Assembly: GCA_942486035.1 (NCBI GenBank)
Contig: CALNXK010000177.1
Span: 396,001-460,000 of the forward strand
Direction: 5' to 3'
Length of the DNA stretch: 64,000 bases
DNA from: Porites lobata
Taxonomy: Eukaryota > Cnidaria > Anthozoa > Scleractinia > Poritidae
A program made the position numbers and the translations under genes. The notes under the pieces were generated by a model. It ran no database searches. It had not been told where the DNA came from and saw only the letters and a list, made by a program, of their open reading frames with translations. Positions 11,375-21,535 of this stretch are shown here, one piece after another. How positions within the stretch are numbered: position 1 is the stretch's first letter; each line of letters starts with the position of its first letter.

Positions 11375-11866
11375 CCTGTCACTCCGCTGAGGGGACAGCA
11401 GCGACCCCTTTTTTCTGAGGTATTTTTAAAGAATTCTCAGTACAATAAAAAGTATCTATATAGCTGGCAAGTGTCCCGATCACCCCTTTCTGAATTTTCT
11501 TGATTCACCCATACTTAATTACAAACGCATGATTAGACTGAGTATTTTGTACATGACCCCACGCCAACTCGAAATGTCAGATACCGATAAAATATGATAA
11601 AATAAGCGAAGACCAGCGGGGAGCTCTCAAATGATTATCCATTTCCTTAACTTTGTGATTTTTTTAAAATTTATTAGCCATTGCGAAAGAATTTCATATC
11701 TACGTAACCTTAATTTTACAAAGCACTGAAGTACACGGAATTACGAATCATCCGCGTACGTACTGCGTTTTACATTTCTATGAGGACTCACTCACCCACG
11801 CAAGCCAGAATGACAAACGGCCGTATAAACCAATAGCCAAGCAATTTAGCTGAACAGCTGAATTTT

Positions 11867-12163
11867 AGCCTGCGAAGCAAGCGAGCAAAAAAGATCCTCC
11901 ACATCTATTGCAGCTGTCGTTTCAACTTCCGAGATTGGAAACGCTTGCTACGCAGGCGAATTCAAGTTGAACTAATTCTTGCTAATTTACTTTTTAATTT
12001 TAAAATACCCAATACTAACAGTGCTAAGCCACGCCAACGCACAAGAAGTTTGTCTGATGAAGAAGAAACTAAAATTGACCTTGATCTGCTAGATTGCCAA
12101 AAGCAATGTAATATGATTCGATTTTATAATAATCCACCGGGGGTTAGGAAGTTGGAAGACTAA
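11867..12163 (+). other. Duplicated segment with a 72-codon frame of unknown nature
   Basis: The segment starts with inverted GCCTGCGAAGC / GCTACGCAGGC repeats (11,868-11,880 and 11,947-11,957). The following frame (11,945-12,163) contains an acidic stretch, SLSDEEETKIDLDLLD, and one CQKQC motif. It is identical in copy 3 (50,608-50,826), but in copy 2 (25,270-25,482) the frame is broken by indels, which argues against a functional protein. I do not recognise it. Confidence 0.25.
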
Positions 12164-12429
12164 GATCACATATTCAGCGTTTGTTTAACGTTCAACTTAA
12201 GAATTAGAAATTCAGTTATTAAAGTGTTATAGTCATTATAGTAGTATAATAGAATCACTAATTGGGAAAATTGGAGACTTAAGCTAAATGACTTAAAATA
12301 TTAATCACAAAATCAACAGTTTAACTTTAAAGGTACTTGTATATAGTAGTGTGTCGCATAATAAACGAATACAGAATGATAAGTCATTGAAGAGCTAGAA
12401 AGCATTCTGATCTAAAGTTCCTCTACTGT

Positions 12430-12830
12430 AAATGTCCCGGGGGGGGGGGGAACTCCCTTATATAAGCCATATACATGTAGGTATGCGCCGCCCCGAACGA
12501 ATATATATTTTTAAGCCGTTTAGGTCTGAAAACGGGTCTACATTTTTCCCATTTTGGTCTGGAATCGGGTATCGTTTTCGATGGAATTACGTGAGTGTAT
12601 GAACGTATTTGTTATTTCAGTTCCGAAATGAATACTGAGGAAGGAAGAGTAAGATACAAATTCGAAGTGGATAGGGTCACGATTTGGAGAGCAAGGCGGC
12701 ACACACCACAAGGAGCTCACACAATCTGTGTGTGTAACCATAACTTCAAAATTTCCAATCTATACGGTTCAAAGATTTCCCTTTTTTTGTACACAAAAAG
12801 TCCACATAAAGAAGTGCACTGGGTATAGAC
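12430..12830. repeat. Dispersed cnidarian-type repeat starting with a G-run
   Basis: It begins with a GGGGGG tract followed by AACTCCCTTATATAAGCC, and contains GGTCTGAAAACGGGTCTACA and GGTCTGGAATCGGGTATCG. I recall this motif set as common in scleractinian genome sequence. It is present in all three tandem copies (25,703-26,090 and 51,100-51,480). The overlapping short frames on both strands are not genes. Confidence 0.6.
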
Positions 12831-13988
12831 GCCTTTTTGTCTGGAAAACACAGTGTTCTTTTGCAATGACTGTAGTTGATAACAATCGCAAAACAACCGT
12901 AGACGATTTGCGGAATAGTATATCATAAACTTTGGAGTCTTTAAGCAACTTAAAGCTAGGGACGGTACGCCTAACTTCATTAATTTTCATCCGGAACTCG
13001 ATGCCGAGACAACAGCCCCCGTAAATTCAGCACTTTGCAACTCTCAGTACTGAATAACAAATTAAAATACGATGGTGATTTAAAAGAAAACATTGCGAAA
13101 TTCGCATAGATAAAGCGGTTATTAGTCGGATGAGGTCCTTCTTTTACAGAGAGCCAGCTAGAAGATATATGATAAACCAATACCGACTTTTACAAGGACC
13201 ATTGCAATTTGTACAATTAATATCTTTTATGTCGCTTCAGGCTGTCTGTCGATTCAGTCTACAAGGAGAAAATTAAAAGAACGTCTTTTAATTCAGCCGA
13301 AGTAGTTTCAGTTAGGTTTCTTGGAAAAAATCAAGAGCTGGGATATCAGATAAAATTATAATGCAGTGTTAGTGTGTGGTTGGTAGACCGTTTAGGTGTC
13401 TCTTGCAACAGGCGTCCGCCCTCGTGGGAAGACTGAGTGAAGGGTGGGCTGAGTTAAATCAAATTTTGCCGGTCTGTCATAGGCAGTGATGCAATGACCT
13501 AAGCACGATAAGATAAATTAGTTTCAATAGCTTCAGGTAAAAATCGATTATATTTGATGCAGGTTTAGGAAATGCAATAAATAAATCGACAAATTTCACC
13601 GGCCAGGTTAAATAAGGATACGTATACTGCTATTAGCACATTTCATGGCTATAAGAACTTCCAGTGATAGGTTAATTAGTTCGTACAAATGTGTTCCCGG
13701 GGCGTTTCATCATCCTGCGTTTGCAAAACAAAACTTCAGCTAGTTTGTTAAGGGAAAGAAAGTCGGTTAACTTTTATGTTGTACAAATAAACCTAGCCTG
13801 AAAAAATGCCAGAAATTGTATCAATTTTTCAGGCGCCTTTTTTGTGAAAGAAAATTGTAGTGAGTAGTGAGTAATGATTCTGTAGGGTATGCTTCGTCTT
13901 ATTTTATACTGAAGAATTCAGTGGCCTTCAACTGAGAGAATTAGCATCGTCAAATTATACGCTCCTTTGCAAGGTATATAAATCAATG
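12831..13988. other. Duplicated upstream flank, no gene seen
   Basis: The sequence is shared by all three copies and lies 1.6-2.7 kb upstream of the secreted-protein gene. No exon, conserved motif or convincing promoter was recognised. Copy-specific bases change allegiance along this stretch: near 12,990-13,190 copy 3 matches copy 1, while at 13,390-13,400 and 13,705-13,740 it matches copy 2. Confidence 0.4.
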
Positions 13989-14221
13989 TTAAATAAACGT
14001 TGAATTACCTAACCTGTGGTGTATTGTCGTCCTTTTGCTTGACTGAAAGCGGTTTTTTGAGCGATCTTGAAGGATTTTGAGTTTGCCGTTTACCGGTTCC
14101 TTCTATTATAAGCCGAACAGTAAACGGCAAACTAAAAATCCTTCAAAATAGCTCAAAAAACCGCTTTTGAGGCAAAAGGACGACAATATACCACAGGTTA
14201 GGTAATTCAACGTTTATTTAA
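13989..14221. mobile_element. Near-perfect 233-bp hairpin MITE
   Basis: It starts TTAAATAAACGTTGAATTAC and ends in the inverse. The arms of about 105 bp pair almost completely around a short centre near 14,105. It sits about 1.35 kb upstream of the ATG of gene A, with equivalents upstream of gene B (split by a later insertion, 27,239-28,662) and gene C (52,633-52,865). Confidence 0.8.
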
Positions 14222-14683
14222 ATGTATCTATGATAATGATAACTACATACATACATACATGGTTTACTTGGTTAGCAGGTCAATAATGGCAGCCTATGCA
14301 GCTGATGTGGACAAATATGATAGATAAACTAAAATATGAGATAATAAATAATTAAGATTTTACAAAGAAAGCATTCCGAGTAACTGTAACGATCAATTAA
14401 TAACACTGAAAGATCAAGTTCGCGGGTTTTGGTTTTAAATTCCAAATGAGACAAGATTTCGATAGTTACTGATTTCGAACTTCCTTATAGGCAACGTTCG
14501 GTTGACTGAATTTGCTAGTGATGAGTGCATTTCAGGGCATTCGTTTGGATTTCTTTCGTTTGTTTTACCTCTTACTCGGCCTATGCTTGAGATCTCTAAG
14601 GCAACATTATATTACTTCATATATACTGGATGTGGGTGAGGGAGTAATTAATTTTGAGTAACTGATATATCCTCCAAGGGTTC
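14222..14683. other. Upstream flank with ATAC microsatellite, no gene
   Basis: It contains a short (CATA)n run at about 14,248-14,262 and otherwise AT-rich sequence that is conserved between copies. No exon or element ends were seen. From here to the gene, copies 2 and 3 are more alike than either is to copy 1. Confidence 0.35.
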
Positions 14684-14814
14684 AGGGTTTCGTTAATCGT
14701 TTGTCTCACGATTGTTACACAGATAATGATCGCAACGTTTCGACCGTGTACTGTAGTTCGTCGCGATCAATATCTATGTGACGGTCGTGAGACAAACAGT
14801 CGGAACGAAACCCT
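14684..14814. mobile_element. 130-bp hairpin element
   Basis: AGGGTTTCGTTAATCGTTTG on the left pairs with the inverse of CAAACAGTCGGAACGAAACCC on the right, and TTACACAGATAATGATCGC pairs with GCGATCAATATCTATGTGA. Equivalents lie at 29,106-29,235 and 53,308-53,437. It is probably a MITE; the small centre could also fold as an RNA hairpin. Confidence 0.65.
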
Positions 14815-15471
14815 TTATACGCATTATTCACGATAAATAATATATTTCATGTCGTTAAAACTGATATTTAAGAATATTCTTCATAAATACCATTGAAATG
14901 AATTACCAACGGTTTTCTCAATATAAAATCATCAAAGCCATGATCGCGAATTCAGTCAGACTATCTGTGACAACTTAACTCAACTCCACCTTTCCCTTTA
15001 CACGATAGATGAACATCGGTCTAGAAAGATAATTTCTTACCCCTCACGCTTCGATAGTCATACAAGTGGATAAGCAATACAAGCGGAAAGAGACCTTTGA
15101 CCTCAGATTTTTCTCGACAGTGCTCTCAACGGGAAGTTTATAAAAGAAGCATCCCTGAAACTGGACCGGTCGGCTAATTCTTGCCGGATTAATGGCATAA
15201 AATAAAGTTCATTTTTGCCCCTAAGGCGGATACCAAGTGGCTAAGGAAGAGATAAATACCTTCGCGATCATTATATCACTCTAATAAAAGGATACTTCCG
15301 CTGATTTCGGACCTTCAAACTGTATTACTATTCAAACTTTTTATTTTTTTAAACAGCGTTAACTGCAAAAGAATTTCTTAGCATGTTAATCAAGGATTCA
15401 AAAATTTACAAGCCTAGGGGCATTGAATTCTTCAAATATGATACAATTGTACTAAAACATCATGGTTAGAC

Positions 15472-15479
15472 TATAAAAA
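15472..15479 (+). promoter_or_regulatory. Candidate TATA box of gene A
   Basis: TATAAAAA lies 103 bp upstream of the start codon and is conserved 98 bp upstream of genes B (29,874-29,881) and C (54,072-54,079). With usual TATA spacing, the 5' leader would be about 70 nt. A second TATAAAAG at 15,139-15,146 exists only in copy 1; copies 2 and 3 read TAGTAAAAG there. Confidence 0.4.
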
Positions 15480-15574
15480 TAAAATTGTTGGCGTCGAACT
15501 TTTATCTTAAATTAATCGAGTTGTCATCCAAAAGAGTTTGAAGTAGAACTGAAAGTCGTGGTTAACAGAAGAAA

Positions 15575-17958
15575 ATGGAGTTAAGAGGTTTTTTTGCAGT
15601 GAGTATACCAAATAAGGGCCAATTTATTTAGCCGCATCATTCTAAGTTTGCGATTAATTCTGGGGACCGAGTTTTGTGAGATGAGTTTTACGGACGGGGC
15701 CTGCAAGAAGTGCTTTATTCAGAGTTTACAACTTAAAACAAAGTATTTCTCTTTTTATATGCAGTCGAACCTCCCGAAATGCAAAGGTTTAGGGCGGGTC
15801 ACTTAGGGTTTATCTCCACTGTCGCGTAACTTTTCCGTGCGAATGCACGTAAAATTTACATGCGTTAATGAGATAGAGGCAATGTATGAAAGGCCGTGCG
15901 TAAGCGTAAAAGTTGAACCTAGCTCACCTTTCACGCTTACGCGTGAACGTCCATACATTGCCTCTATTTCATTTACGCGCTTAAAATTCCTTTACGGGAA
16001 CGGAGGTCGTCGCTTACAAGAATCTAGCCACTTTTTGCCGTAGAATTTATTGCTTGCAATTTCTAAGTCACGTATGCATGTAATTTTGTTTTTGACACTT
16101 TACAAGTTCTCAGAATCGAACCACTTTTTGCCGTAGAATTTATTGCTTGCAATTTTTAAGTTACGTATACCTGTATTTTGTTTTGACACTTCATACGTTC
16201 TTCGTTGAGCGTCGTAGTACTTACAGCGAGCAACAATGCATCAAGTGGTCACCGGCTTACAGGAGATTAAATATAATGGGAAACATCTAGCCAAAAAGTG
16301 GTCAAAGTCGCTTACGAGAGGTTCTAATCATTGAGAATTGACTGGGACAAAAAGTTTTTCTAGGCAGGTGGTCGCTTCTAATGGGAGGCGGTCGCTTACG
16401 AGATCTTACGAAGGGTAGTCACACACAGAGGTTTGACGGTATTTTGAGTTTGAGGGTAAACTATCTTCGAATTTAGTTTGATTTTTGTTTCAACTTATAA
16501 TATCTGCTTTCTTTGTTCCTAGACTGTTTTCGCCTTTTTGTTTACTGTGGAAGTATACTCTCGCCCTTTTATCAGTTTTGACTCGGTAAAGCTAACTGTC
16601 AGTGGTTGCACTAATGGTGGGTTTTATATGAGAATTAACACGATAAATTGTGAAAATAAAAACTCGCGAATGGAATGCCCAGCGATGGCGGATGGCGAAA
16701 CGAACAGCAGTCCAAGCACACGTAAGTTGGCGGGTTTCTTGATGTTGTTCTACTGCTCTCAGTCACTTTCCATCTCAAAATTATTTTAAAACGGAAAAAA
16801 ATTTACAAGCAGAAAATTTCATATTTTATTACTAACGGACGATCGTGCCGAAAAGACACGGATTCAACAACAGGCAAGTTCGCGAGTTTCATGAAGTGAT
16901 TCGACTGCCGTCAGTCACTTTCCATCTCAAAATCATTTTAAGATGGAAAAGATTTCTACAAGCCGAAAATTTAGCCGTATTTTATTACCAAAGGCAATCG
17001 CACGACTGCGGGAACCATGTGGTTTGGCTAATTTCTAAGTTATTGGCGATACAGCGTGATTTTCGATACACCCCACCCCCACCCGTGGAAAAATCGTTTT
17101 CACTTCTCCAAGAAATATTTAATTTTGCAATGTTATTCTTCTTTTTACCTAATTTTGATAAATTGAAAATTTGTCTCCTATTATCCCCTTTGGCTCTCTC
17201 TGGTTTGATCAGGAATGTGTCACCACTTGACAGAAAAATAAAATGTGAGATTTTCTAAAAGTCACTGGTGCTATGTCATAAAGCTTATATATTGGTGTTA
17301 TGTTTCTGCAGTTTTTACGTTGGAAAGAAATACATCTATAGCCAGACTGAATAAGCTGAGATGCATCTCTTTCAACAACACCTATTCACTTATGGTACAA
17401 GGAAACAATGTCAGCTTCGTGGTGAGTGAGTATAAGGCTTAGTATAAGGCTTAAAATTGTGAAACAATCATCCTTTTTAAAAAAGGACCTTACGATTATC
17501 CTTTACTGCAGCAATAGATTTGATAAATAGGTTCCCGATAACTCAAACCTTTAAGGAGAATCGAGAGGAATGCAAGTATCAACCACACTCCACTTCAAGG
17601 ACAACAAGAAAAATGGAATTTTTTTTGGAAAAAAGAACTTGATTAATCAGTACAGGGATAAACATTATATTTAAATTGGACTAAATAAAAAGTAAAGATA
17701 AAGAATACACGGTTGTTTTGAAATAAATTCAATGTTTTGAAATGCAGTTAACTGCTTTTTTTCGCCTTGTCACGCGCTTAAATCCATGGTTGGAGTTAGC
17801 GAGGGTGAAATAATTGTATAGAATGATCCGAGGGGAAACAAAAATTACTTCGAGGTAGCGGGAGGTTCGAGTTATCAGGAGTCGACTGTATTCTTGAATT
17901 ACTTTTTGTAATTTTCTGGCTTATTGTAAGAGTCTATCGTAAAAAATAAATGAACAAA

Positions 17959-17989
<31 letters not shown>

Positions 17990-18233
17990 CAATAATAATA
18001 ATAATTAATTTTTTTATCTGTTGCTTTCACAGAATGTTTCCTGTGAAAAAGGAGGCAATAACGTTTGGTTTAAATTTAAGAAGTTGCCCGATGACTCAGG
18101 GAGTTATCTTGGGTTTTTTATACCAGGTAGTACGATGTGTCTTACTCGCAGTTGTAATGGAACCTTGTCTGTAGAGAAAGTTAACTCAACAACTGACCGA
18201 AAATGCTTCTTTAGACAGAGAATTATTAGATGA
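15575..18233 (+). CDS. Gene A: secreted eight-cysteine glycoprotein, possible beta-trefoil (FGF/IL-1-like)
   Basis: Four coding exons were assembled by eye: 15,575-15,598, 16,523-16,721, 17,312-17,421 and 18,033-18,233. Donors are GTGAGT, GTAAGT and GTGAGT, acceptors end in AG, and intron phases are 0, 1, 0. The product is 177 residues. Residues 1-22 form a signal peptide (MELRGFFA in exon 1, then a hydrophobic TVFAFLF stretch). Cysteines are at 37, 51, 60, 92, 115, 147, 152 and 169, all conserved in genes B and C. Seven N-glycosylation sequons are visible. The segments NNVWFKFKK and TMCLTRSCNGTLSV...KCFF align by pattern with beta-strands of FGF-type trefoils, and exon 2 may be the first trefoil repeat; this fold call is tentative. 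The start codon has a good context (GAAAATGG). Introns 1 and 3 carry MITEs. Exon 3 could also join the downstream exon at 19,542 in frame. A secreted ligand, immune effector or nematocyst component are all possible. Confidence 0.8.
15762..16439. mobile_element. Intron 1 MITE with CAGTCGAACCTCC terminus, containing a nested hairpin
   Basis: The left end CAGTCGAACCTCC and the right end GAGGTTTGACGG are imperfect inverses, and the complete form CAGTCGAACCTC...GAGGTTCGACTG with TA on both sides is seen at 35,059-35,447. Nested inside (about 15,808-16,000) is a second element, a hairpin with arms around GATAGAGGCAATGTATGAAA. Both are in intron 1 of gene A. Gene B has the pair at 30,170-30,846. Gene C keeps the nested hairpin but has lost the left end of the host element. 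Confidence 0.7.
16735..16985. repeat. Imperfect tandem duplication inside intron 2 of gene A
   Basis: The unit containing CAGTCACTTTCCATCTCAAAAT occurs at 16,758-16,780 and again at 16,914-16,936, a spacing of about 156 bp, with similar sequence on either side. Gene B retains both units. Gene C has only the second, so it was either never duplicated or collapsed. Confidence 0.6.
17531..17889. mobile_element. Intron 3 MITE of the CCCGATAACTC family
   Basis: It begins GTTCCCGATAACTCAAACC and ends GGTTCGAGTTATCAGGAGTC then GACTG, in inverted relation. It belongs to the same family as 10,142-10,570. It is also in intron 3 of gene C (55,908-56,274) but absent from intron 3 of gene B, whose intron derives from the other gene type. 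Confidence 0.65.
17944..18008. repeat. AAAT/AAT microsatellite next to the exon 4 acceptor
   Basis: (AAAT)n then (AAT)n repeats end about 25 bp before the exon 4 acceptor of gene A. Gene C has a shorter version (about 56,328-56,372). This is a likely site of length polymorphism, and close enough to the branch-point region that it might matter for splicing. Confidence 0.8.
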
Positions 18234-18430
18234 TAAGTTAATACGACAGAACTGAATGTGGACGAGGTTGGAAGATTTCATGTCCGGAAAAAGATGGTGA
18301 TGTTGGCCGGAAAAAATGTTGCCAGCTGCATTGTTTAACCTCTAAATAATTTAAGTAGAAAATAGGACAACCATGTAACCAGTGTAGCCTTAAATTATAT
18401 TGCAATAAAGAGAGCAGTTGTCCTTAAGTT
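18234..18430 (+). terminator. 3' UTR and polyadenylation signal of gene A
   Basis: AATAAA at 18,404-18,409 lies 171 bp after the stop codon and is followed by a pyrimidine-rich TTATTTTCTCTACTCTC stretch. The same module, with GGACAACCATGTAACCAGTG upstream and AATAAA, follows the truncated gene (20,731-20,736), gene B (33,907-33,912) and gene C (56,756-56,761). Confidence 0.65.
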
Positions 18431-18555
18431 ATTTTCTCTACTCTCTTATTTTTTGCTTTCCTTTTTCTTGAAATCCCTAAGTGATACTTGAGCAGCAAAA
18501 CAGAATTTTGGTGGTCCATTCCCTATAATTAATACTTAACTCTGTAACTACACGT

Positions 18556-19760
18556 TAGATCTAGACGGAATAAGCTGAAATGCATCTCTTTCAACAACAC
18601 CTATTCACTTACGGTACAAGGAAACAAAGTAAGCTTCCTGGTGAGTGAAAACACTAAAGAAACTCCCTCTGCAAGCTTACAGTTTTGAAACCGAAAAATC
18701 CTTTTCGAAAATAGACTGTCCGATTATCTTATACCGCAATAGATTTGATAAGTAGGTTCAATTTTGCCGGTGAGTGTCTTTTTAGTTAGTTATCACAACT
18801 TCGACGTCAAAATGTGGCGAGAGCAAAACGATAGCAAAGCCCTGCCGTAGGAACGTGCGTCAGCTTACCATAAGATCATTAGCAGGTAATCGATGACACC
18901 ACACATGGCAAAATGATCTATGAGTCTGTTATTTTAGAAAAGTTAGAACGCGGTTTAAAGTCGTTGGCTCTCAAAAGTCGTTCACAAGTACTTTTAAGGA
19001 GAGTTCTAGGCGGGAAAATGTGATGCCCCGAGAATGGCCGGGACTTTTTTCGGAAGTACTACCCGTTGCACTACCACAATAGATGCAGTGAATTTCTTGC
19101 TTTCGGATTGGCTGTAGTGGCATGGGATACTTTGAGGTACTGTATAAATGGTTATCGGATGAATGCTATTTATATTTTTAGTTATGTTACTCTAAATTCT
19201 GTGAAGCCTTTTCACTCATATGGCCTACACCTATGCAAAGTTATTGCAACAAAAGGACGTTTTTACATAGGAAAAAGTTTCAACTCCCGCGGTAATGGTT
19301 AGGAAAACCAACAATGCCGCCTTTCTATTGCTTTTGGGACACTAATATGGCGGACGTGTTGTCATGTAAAAGTGCTCTTTTTAAAACCCAAGAGACATTC
19401 AATCGGATTCTTGGGTGAAAAGTATTGCTGGAAGAGCATTCCTAAGAATCCCTCTCAATTGATAATAATCGTCACTAGTAATAATTTCACCATTGAATTG
19501 TTACATATAGAAGATACAGTCGATCTTTTTTGCTTTTTCAGAATGTTTCCTGCCATAGCAAAGATAATGTCAATAAAGTTTGGTTTAATTATAAAAAAGA
19601 AGAAATCATCAGTGACTATACACGTTATTGTGATGTGTTTTACTACAAACAAGGTGGAAGTTTCATGTGTCTTACTCGCGACTGTACTGGAACCTTGAAT
19701 GTAACTAGTGTTAACTCATTAAAAGACCGAAAATGTTTCTTTTCTCCTTATAATAATTGA
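18556..19760 (+). pseudogene. 5'-truncated fourth member: partial exon 3 plus intact exon 4
   Basis: Sequence matching the 3' flank of gene A up to AACTACACG (18,554) joins directly to the middle of an exon 3 (to 18,640, ending in a GTGAGT donor). No AG acceptor in the right phase precedes it, so this exon 3 cannot be used as in the other genes. Exon 4 (19,542-19,760) is intact: a TTTTTCAG acceptor, 72 codons and a stop, with NVSCHSKDNVNK, MCLTRDCTGTLNV and DRKCFF. It resembles exon 4 of gene B rather than that of gene A. Because it starts in phase 0, exon 3 of gene A could splice to it, making it an alternative last exon. Without that, it is a pseudogene left by unequal crossing-over. Confidence 0.75.
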
Positions 19761-20760
19761 TGATAAGTTAATGTAACAGAACAGAATGGGGTTTTTACTT
19801 GTAACGTTAAAGTTGTATGGCATTCCATAGGAAGAAATGAACTAGATTTTTAAAGCTATGGTGCTACCGTTAATATTTCTTACCGTTAGTCACTAACATT
19901 CGCAGTGCACATTACCAGATTCTCCGCCACGGTTAATGACTAACCAAGTTAAAAATGAGAGGATCTTGACCGCTGGCCGTCTGTTTGCAGTCAGCTGATA
20001 TGCATAATTATGCCAATGCAGCCAGCACGACATGCTAACATCGAACAGTATCGAGTAATCGCCAAAGCTAATAGTCAATTAATCAAAGGGCACGATACTG
20101 GGGGGCGGGGGGGGGGTACTTGGGTTAATTTTTGCATGGGTGTGTGCCGCTGGCCTCTCAGAGCCACTAGCCCATTATAGTAGTTTACTCCGTGGCCAAT
20201 TATACAGACCCCATATTAGTCACTTTGGGGCAAATATGCAATTTTCGCCTTCCCAACTAATTAGTCACTTTCTATTTTTATGAATTGACCCATGTTTTAG
20301 ATTGAATGAAGAACACTTTACTTTTCTTCTACAGTGCAAACATTCTGGTACGTTTGCTAACCGTAAATATGAAAAACTAGTGTCTTACCCTTAAAAATCG
20401 GAAAATGTGCGACCCCATTATAGTCAATCCAGTCGTGAAAATGCGACTGCATCCAACGGCACATCCCATCATCCAACGGCACATCCCCCGGTACTGACTG
20501 CGTTAAATAGTACAACTTCATGGGAAACGCCTGCCGAAGACTCCCAACCTCCTGAGGACGAGGTTGAAAGATTCTATGTGAAAAAGGTGGTGATGCTGGC
20601 CGCAAAAAACTAAAATTAAACCCGAAGAAAGCCAGGCCTGTAGCGTTCTCAGCTGCATTGTTTAACCTGTAAATAATTAAAGTAGAATTTAGGACAACCA
20701 TGTAACCAGTGTAGCTGTAAATTATATTGCAATAAAGAGAGCAGTTATTATTAAACTATT
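19761..20760. other. 3' flank with dispersed repeat and AATAAA module
   Basis: A coral-type dispersed repeat starting with a G-run (about 20,098-20,300, with CTGGCCTCTCAGAGCC and TAGTCACTTTGGGGCAAATA) lies between the truncated gene and its polyadenylation module (AATAAA at 20,731-20,736). The equivalent in copy 2 is 33,340-33,520. No separate gene was seen; frames at 20,357-20,701 overlap on both strands and are spurious. Confidence 0.4.
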
Positions 20761-21143
20761 TTCTCTCCTCTCTTCTTTTTTGCTTACCTTTTCTTGACAT
20801 CCCGTGAAGTGATACTTGAGCAGCAAAACAGAATTTTAATGGCGGTCCATTCCCTATAAGTAATACCTAATTCTGCAACTGTGTGACGACGAATATCCGC
20901 GCCCTTTCATTCTGGAGCTAATCATTAAGCAACAGTCATCCGTGTCTCAGTTTGTCGGAAATGGTGACAGTGAATTGAAACGGCTGAAGTCCACTGAAGG
21001 ATGTGCATGAATGATATGTTCGTTGACGACACCCCGCTCGCCACATGCAACAAAAGCTGATTTCCAGGGCGGCGCGTAGGCAAACACGCAATACAGAGGC
21101 AATTTGGTGTTCCGTGGGGATGCAAAATGTGACAAATTTTTAG

Positions 21144-21535
21144 AGAATAATTTATTTCGTAAAAATTTACACAATGCAGCTAGTTTTACAATATATGTTG
21201 GTGCGAGTTTTGGAGAATAATAAACACAAATTAAGGAGTCTGAGCGATCCAACAGAGGGCAAAGACGCAAGTTTGTCTTTAACAGTGTTTAAATTCGGAA
21301 AGCGATTGTACTGATTTGCGTCGTTAGAAAGATTGTTCCAGTGCATTGCACCACTATACTTAAAACTACGTTTGAGGAAATTCGTTTTTGGCCTTGGAAG
21401 TGCTAGATCAGTTTCAAGATTCCTAAGATTACGGTTGATGCTACTATCATTGAGTTTTGTAAAGGGCTGTTTGATGGCCGGACAGATTGATCATTGAAGA
21501 TTTTGTACATTAGGTAGCCTTGACAAGTGAGCGAC
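21144..21535 (-). pseudogene. LINE reverse-transcriptase ORF C-terminal relic
   Basis: Reading the minus strand from about 21,535, the conceptual product has frameshifts but includes TDLALPRPKTNFLKRSFKYS and SGAMHWNNLSND, followed by NRFPNLNTVKDKL. This FLKRSF-YSGA-WN-L pattern is the usual C-terminal end of reverse transcriptase ORFs of CR1/Jockey-type LINEs. Only this end is present. A related relic is in copy 2 (34,345-34,745), and a short stub remains after gene C. It marks the right edge of each tandem block. Confidence 0.55.

Noticed and set aside
10903..11418. 171-codon frame on the plus strand and long frames on the minus strand
   Set aside because: They run across a MITE with inverted GGGCGCTTTCCATTTA ends, and a one-base indel in copy 3 changes the frame length.
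12050..12075. CTGATGA followed by GAAAC, hammerhead-ribozyme-like
   Set aside because: There is no room for stem II between the two boxes and no pairing arms outside them.
15837..16043. Frame containing VNEIEAMYERP and similar in three places
   Set aside because: It is the translation of the nested hairpin element in intron 1; both strands give similar peptides because of the inverted repeat.
19066..19302. 78-codon frame between the two parts of the truncated gene
   Set aside because: It lies in the intron 3 equivalent of gene B, and its copy at 32,243-32,476 drifts with the intron without codon-like constraint.
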